From contig CAJVXY010000018.1 in the NCBI GenBank assembly GCA_913009895.1, forward strand, positions 1-59,557: 59,557 nt of DNA. Reading direction: 5' to 3'. This stretch comes from an uncultured Acidiferrobacteraceae bacterium (GTDB lineage: Bacteria; Pseudomonadota; Gammaproteobacteria; Acidiferrobacterales; SZUA-150). The position numbers and the translations under genes were made by a program. Position 1 is the first letter of the stretch. The number at the start of each line of letters is the position of its first letter. Below are positions 57,990 to 59,557 of this stretch, piece by piece. Below the pieces are notes generated by a model that saw only the letters and a program-made list of their open reading frames with translations, was not told the DNA's origin and did no database searches.

Positions 57990-58272
57990 AAAACACCCCG
58001 CTGAGCAGAACGTCGTTTCCAGTATTGAGCAGCCAGGAGCAGACATTCATATAATACGCTAAAATAACAAAGAGGCAGCAAAACGGACATCCACAGACTG
58101 ATAATGATATTCTGCTAACCACACAAGGTAGACATTGAAGTATGATTCTGAACCCTTGTGTTAATAACACTGAACAAGGTTTGAAGTATTATCCCTAGAT
58201 TTTTATATCATGTTGTTGGTTGATGGGAGTACAAAGATTTCAATTTCTGTATATTAGCGTAGATGGATTTAC
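57990..58272. other. Noncoding stretch with no clear feature
   Basis: 283 bases after the antitoxin gene. I see no gene, tRNA or clear terminator. The first part (to about 58020) could be a decayed attC; 58008-58037 resembles 59129-59158. Confidence 0.4.
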
Positions 58273-58812
58273 ATGCCACAGAGTTATAGAAAAAAGAGAA
58301 CAGTCGGAATTGTCCTAATCTCGCTGTTTTATAGTGCTCTTGCAATTGACACATTTTTATTGCCGATCATCGGTATTCCACCTTCAGTCGATTTCACGTT
58401 TATTCAGTCAGCTTTGATAGTTGTAGAACCACCCGGATTAGTGCACGTTGTTATAACACTTATAGTCCCACTTCTTGGTCTAATTTTTGGTTCATTGTTT
58501 TTCTATTTTAGAGCCATTGGTTGGTGGGGTATTGCGGTACTGTCATCATATAATTCTTTTTTATATTTGATTGCCTTTATAAAGTCGTATCTTATTGACG
58601 CGGTAATAAGGTATGAGAATCTATTTATGTTGAATTGGACAGATCTAAATCTTTTACTTCGCGCAATATTGTATACGTCTATTTTGTATTTCATTTTTAG
58701 GCTACCCGTTATGGAAGTCTATGGTGTCGTGAAAATTAATAAATTAAAGGTTAGTAGCATCCTGATGCTGGCGAATATCCTGTTCGCAGTGTTTGTATAT
58801 CAATTGAGATAG
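58273..58812 (+). CDS. Uncharacterised four-helix membrane protein
   Basis: A 179-residue protein with hydrophobic segments at about 11-32, 55-80, 85-110 and 125-147 and a fifth near the C-terminus (160-178). No recognised family and no conserved charged motif. AT-rich and in the accessory right end. ATG at 58273 without an obvious binding site. Confidence 0.6.
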   Translation: MPQSYRKKRTVGIVLISLFYSALAIDTFLLPIIGIPPSVDFTFIQSALIVVEPPGLVHVVITLIVPLLGLIFGSLFFYFRAIGWWGIAVLSSYNSFLYLIAFIKSYLIDAVIRYENLFMLNWTDLNLLLRAILYTSILYFIFRLPVMEVYGVVKINKLKVSSILMLANILFAVFVYQLR

Positions 58813-58912
58813 TGGTGAGTCCTGGCCGGAGTTAGAGGATTTATCTAGAAATTGACTGTTACCAATGCCCGCTTTCAGTAGCACCCAGACAAATGATGGC
58901 ACAATTATTTCT

Positions 58913-59113
58913 ATGAAAAGAAATATTAAATTAGTACTCCTCGTTTTCTTTGCACAATTAATCCTGGTCACATTAATTGCAGGCAAAGTACTAAAGTTTT
59001 ATTTTGCTATTGAGCCTACATGGGAACGGTTACAAATCGTGATGCTTTTACAGTTGGGATTAGTATCTATTACTTTGATTATTTACTTAATAATAAGGTT
59101 ACTAAAAAAATAA
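58913..59113 (+). CDS. Small two-helix membrane protein
   Basis: A 66-residue protein with two transmembrane helices (about 6-25 and 42-62) and basic ends. I prefer the ATG at 58913, where a Lys/Arg-flanked helix begins; the frame extends upstream to another ATG at 58865. No family recognised. May be a cassette-derived small gene, but no flanking core sites were found. Confidence 0.5.
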   Translation: MKRNIKLVLLVFFAQLILVTLIAGKVLKFYFAIEPTWERLQIVMLLQLGLVSITLIIYLIIRLLKK

Positions 59114-59167
59114 ACTCTAGATACCACCGAACATCCGTTTTCAGTATTGATCATCCGGTAAGACTAG

Positions 59168-59232
59168 GTAGGGTGGGCACTGCCCACCAATAAGCCAATA
59201 GAAACCGAGATGGTGGACAGTGTCCACCCTAC
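59168..59232. repeat. Inverted repeat with GTAGGGTGG arms
   Basis: 21-base arms at 59168-59188 and 59212-59232 pair at 19 or more positions; each arm is itself nearly palindromic (GGTGGGCACTGCCCACC). Repeats with GTAGGGTGG/CCACCCTAC ends are dispersed in many bacterial genomes. It separates small gene 58913 from the convergent thioredoxin gene. Confidence 0.8.
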
Positions 59233-59292
59233 ACTAGATCCCTGGTGGAAATGATAATAATCCGTCATCCCGGTCTTGCCCCGGCATCCACC

Positions 59293-59557
59293 TTACTTCT
59301 TAATCAGTTTTTTTATTTTCTCAATCGTTTCTTTTGCTTGCCAGTCAATGGCGCCAATACTGCCGGCAACCAATTTTCCATTTTTATCAATCAAAAAATT
59401 ACTGGGTACCACATACACCTTCCACTCCAGGTAATATTTTTTGTTTGTATCAAGCAGTACCGGGAAATCTATTTTGTGTTTTTTTAAAAACTTCTTAACC
59501 ACTGATTTTTTTTCGCCAATATTTACCGCCAGTATTTCGAATTTATTTTTACCCATA
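59293..59557 (-). CDS. TlpA/ResA-like thioredoxin-fold protein, partial
   Basis: The C-terminal ~87 residues of a peroxiredoxin/TlpA-like protein: KKHKIDFPVLLDTNKKYYLE, then the cis-Pro region VYVVPSNFLIDKNGKLV typical of thiol-disulfide oxidoreductases, and a final helix of the KKLIKK type. The N-terminal part with the CxxC motif lies beyond the window edge; the ATG at 59556 is probably internal. Likely a periplasmic or membrane-anchored cytochrome-maturation-type reductase, not provable here. Confidence 0.8.
   Translation of the reverse strand, partial: MGKNKFEILAVNIGEKKSVVKKFLKKHKIDFPVLLDTNKKYYLEWKVYVVPSNFLIDKNGKLVAGSIGAIDWQAKETIEKIKKLIKK

Overview
The window is chromosomal DNA of a gammaproteobacterium. 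The evidence is gene order: thrS-infC-rpmI-rplT-pheST-ihfA-merR-tRNA-Pro, surE-pcm-nlpD-rpoS, rpoE-rseA-rseB followed by lepA-lepB-rnc-era-recO-pdxJ-acpS, sdhCDAB-sdhE-ygfX convergent with nadB, and alaC-hom-thrC are blocks typical of Pseudomonas-like and sulfur- or methane-oxidising gammaproteobacteria. Base composition looks balanced to slightly AT-rich. No genus can be named from the sequence alone. No rRNA, CRISPR array, transposase, phage module or integrase is visible. Three tRNA genes are present: Asn(GTT), Val(GAC) and Pro(GGG).

Layout. Positions 1-1063 hold what I read as two integron gene cassettes without a visible integrase: a small membrane protein and a cold-shock protein. Each starts at a GTTRRRY core site, ends at the exactly complementary RYYYAAC box, and is followed by an attC-like hairpin. 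From 1067 to about 43.4 kb there is dense core genome: ygfZ, succinate dehydrogenase with its flavinylation factor, nadB, the sigma-E locus, translation and RNA-processing genes, vitamin B6 and acyl-carrier-protein genes, uvrB, thrS to ihfA, the stationary-phase locus around rpoS, threonine biosynthesis, and an rpfE-like gene with recJ. Between 43.4 and 50.8 kb lie a lipoprotein, cysM, a zeta-type toxin with a ParD-like antitoxin under a clear palindromic operator, a PolB-like exonuclease, rlmD, a signal-less L,D-transpeptidase, nagZ and speD. Between 51 and 56.6 kb is a cell-envelope glycosylation block: a sialidase-like protein, a GT39 glycosyltransferase, a flippase-like protein and a GT2 glycosyltransferase. 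The last 3 kb is accessory: another cassette-like unit, a HigB/HigA-type toxin-antitoxin pair whose toxin has lost its N-terminus, small membrane proteins, hairpin repeats, and a thioredoxin-like gene cut by the window edge.

How the genes work together. The sdh cluster places complex II beside SdhE, which attaches FAD to SdhA, and close to YgfZ (Fe-S enzyme maintenance) and NadB (another flavoenzyme of the same superfamily). The sigma-E operon has a matching sigma-E type promoter upstream and ends at a terminator after rseB, without the mucC/mucD genes found at this place in Pseudomonas. infC appears to start with AUA, which fits IF3 autoregulation. The most interesting material is the integrase-less cassette architecture at both ends and the toxin-antitoxin operator at 46.15 kb.
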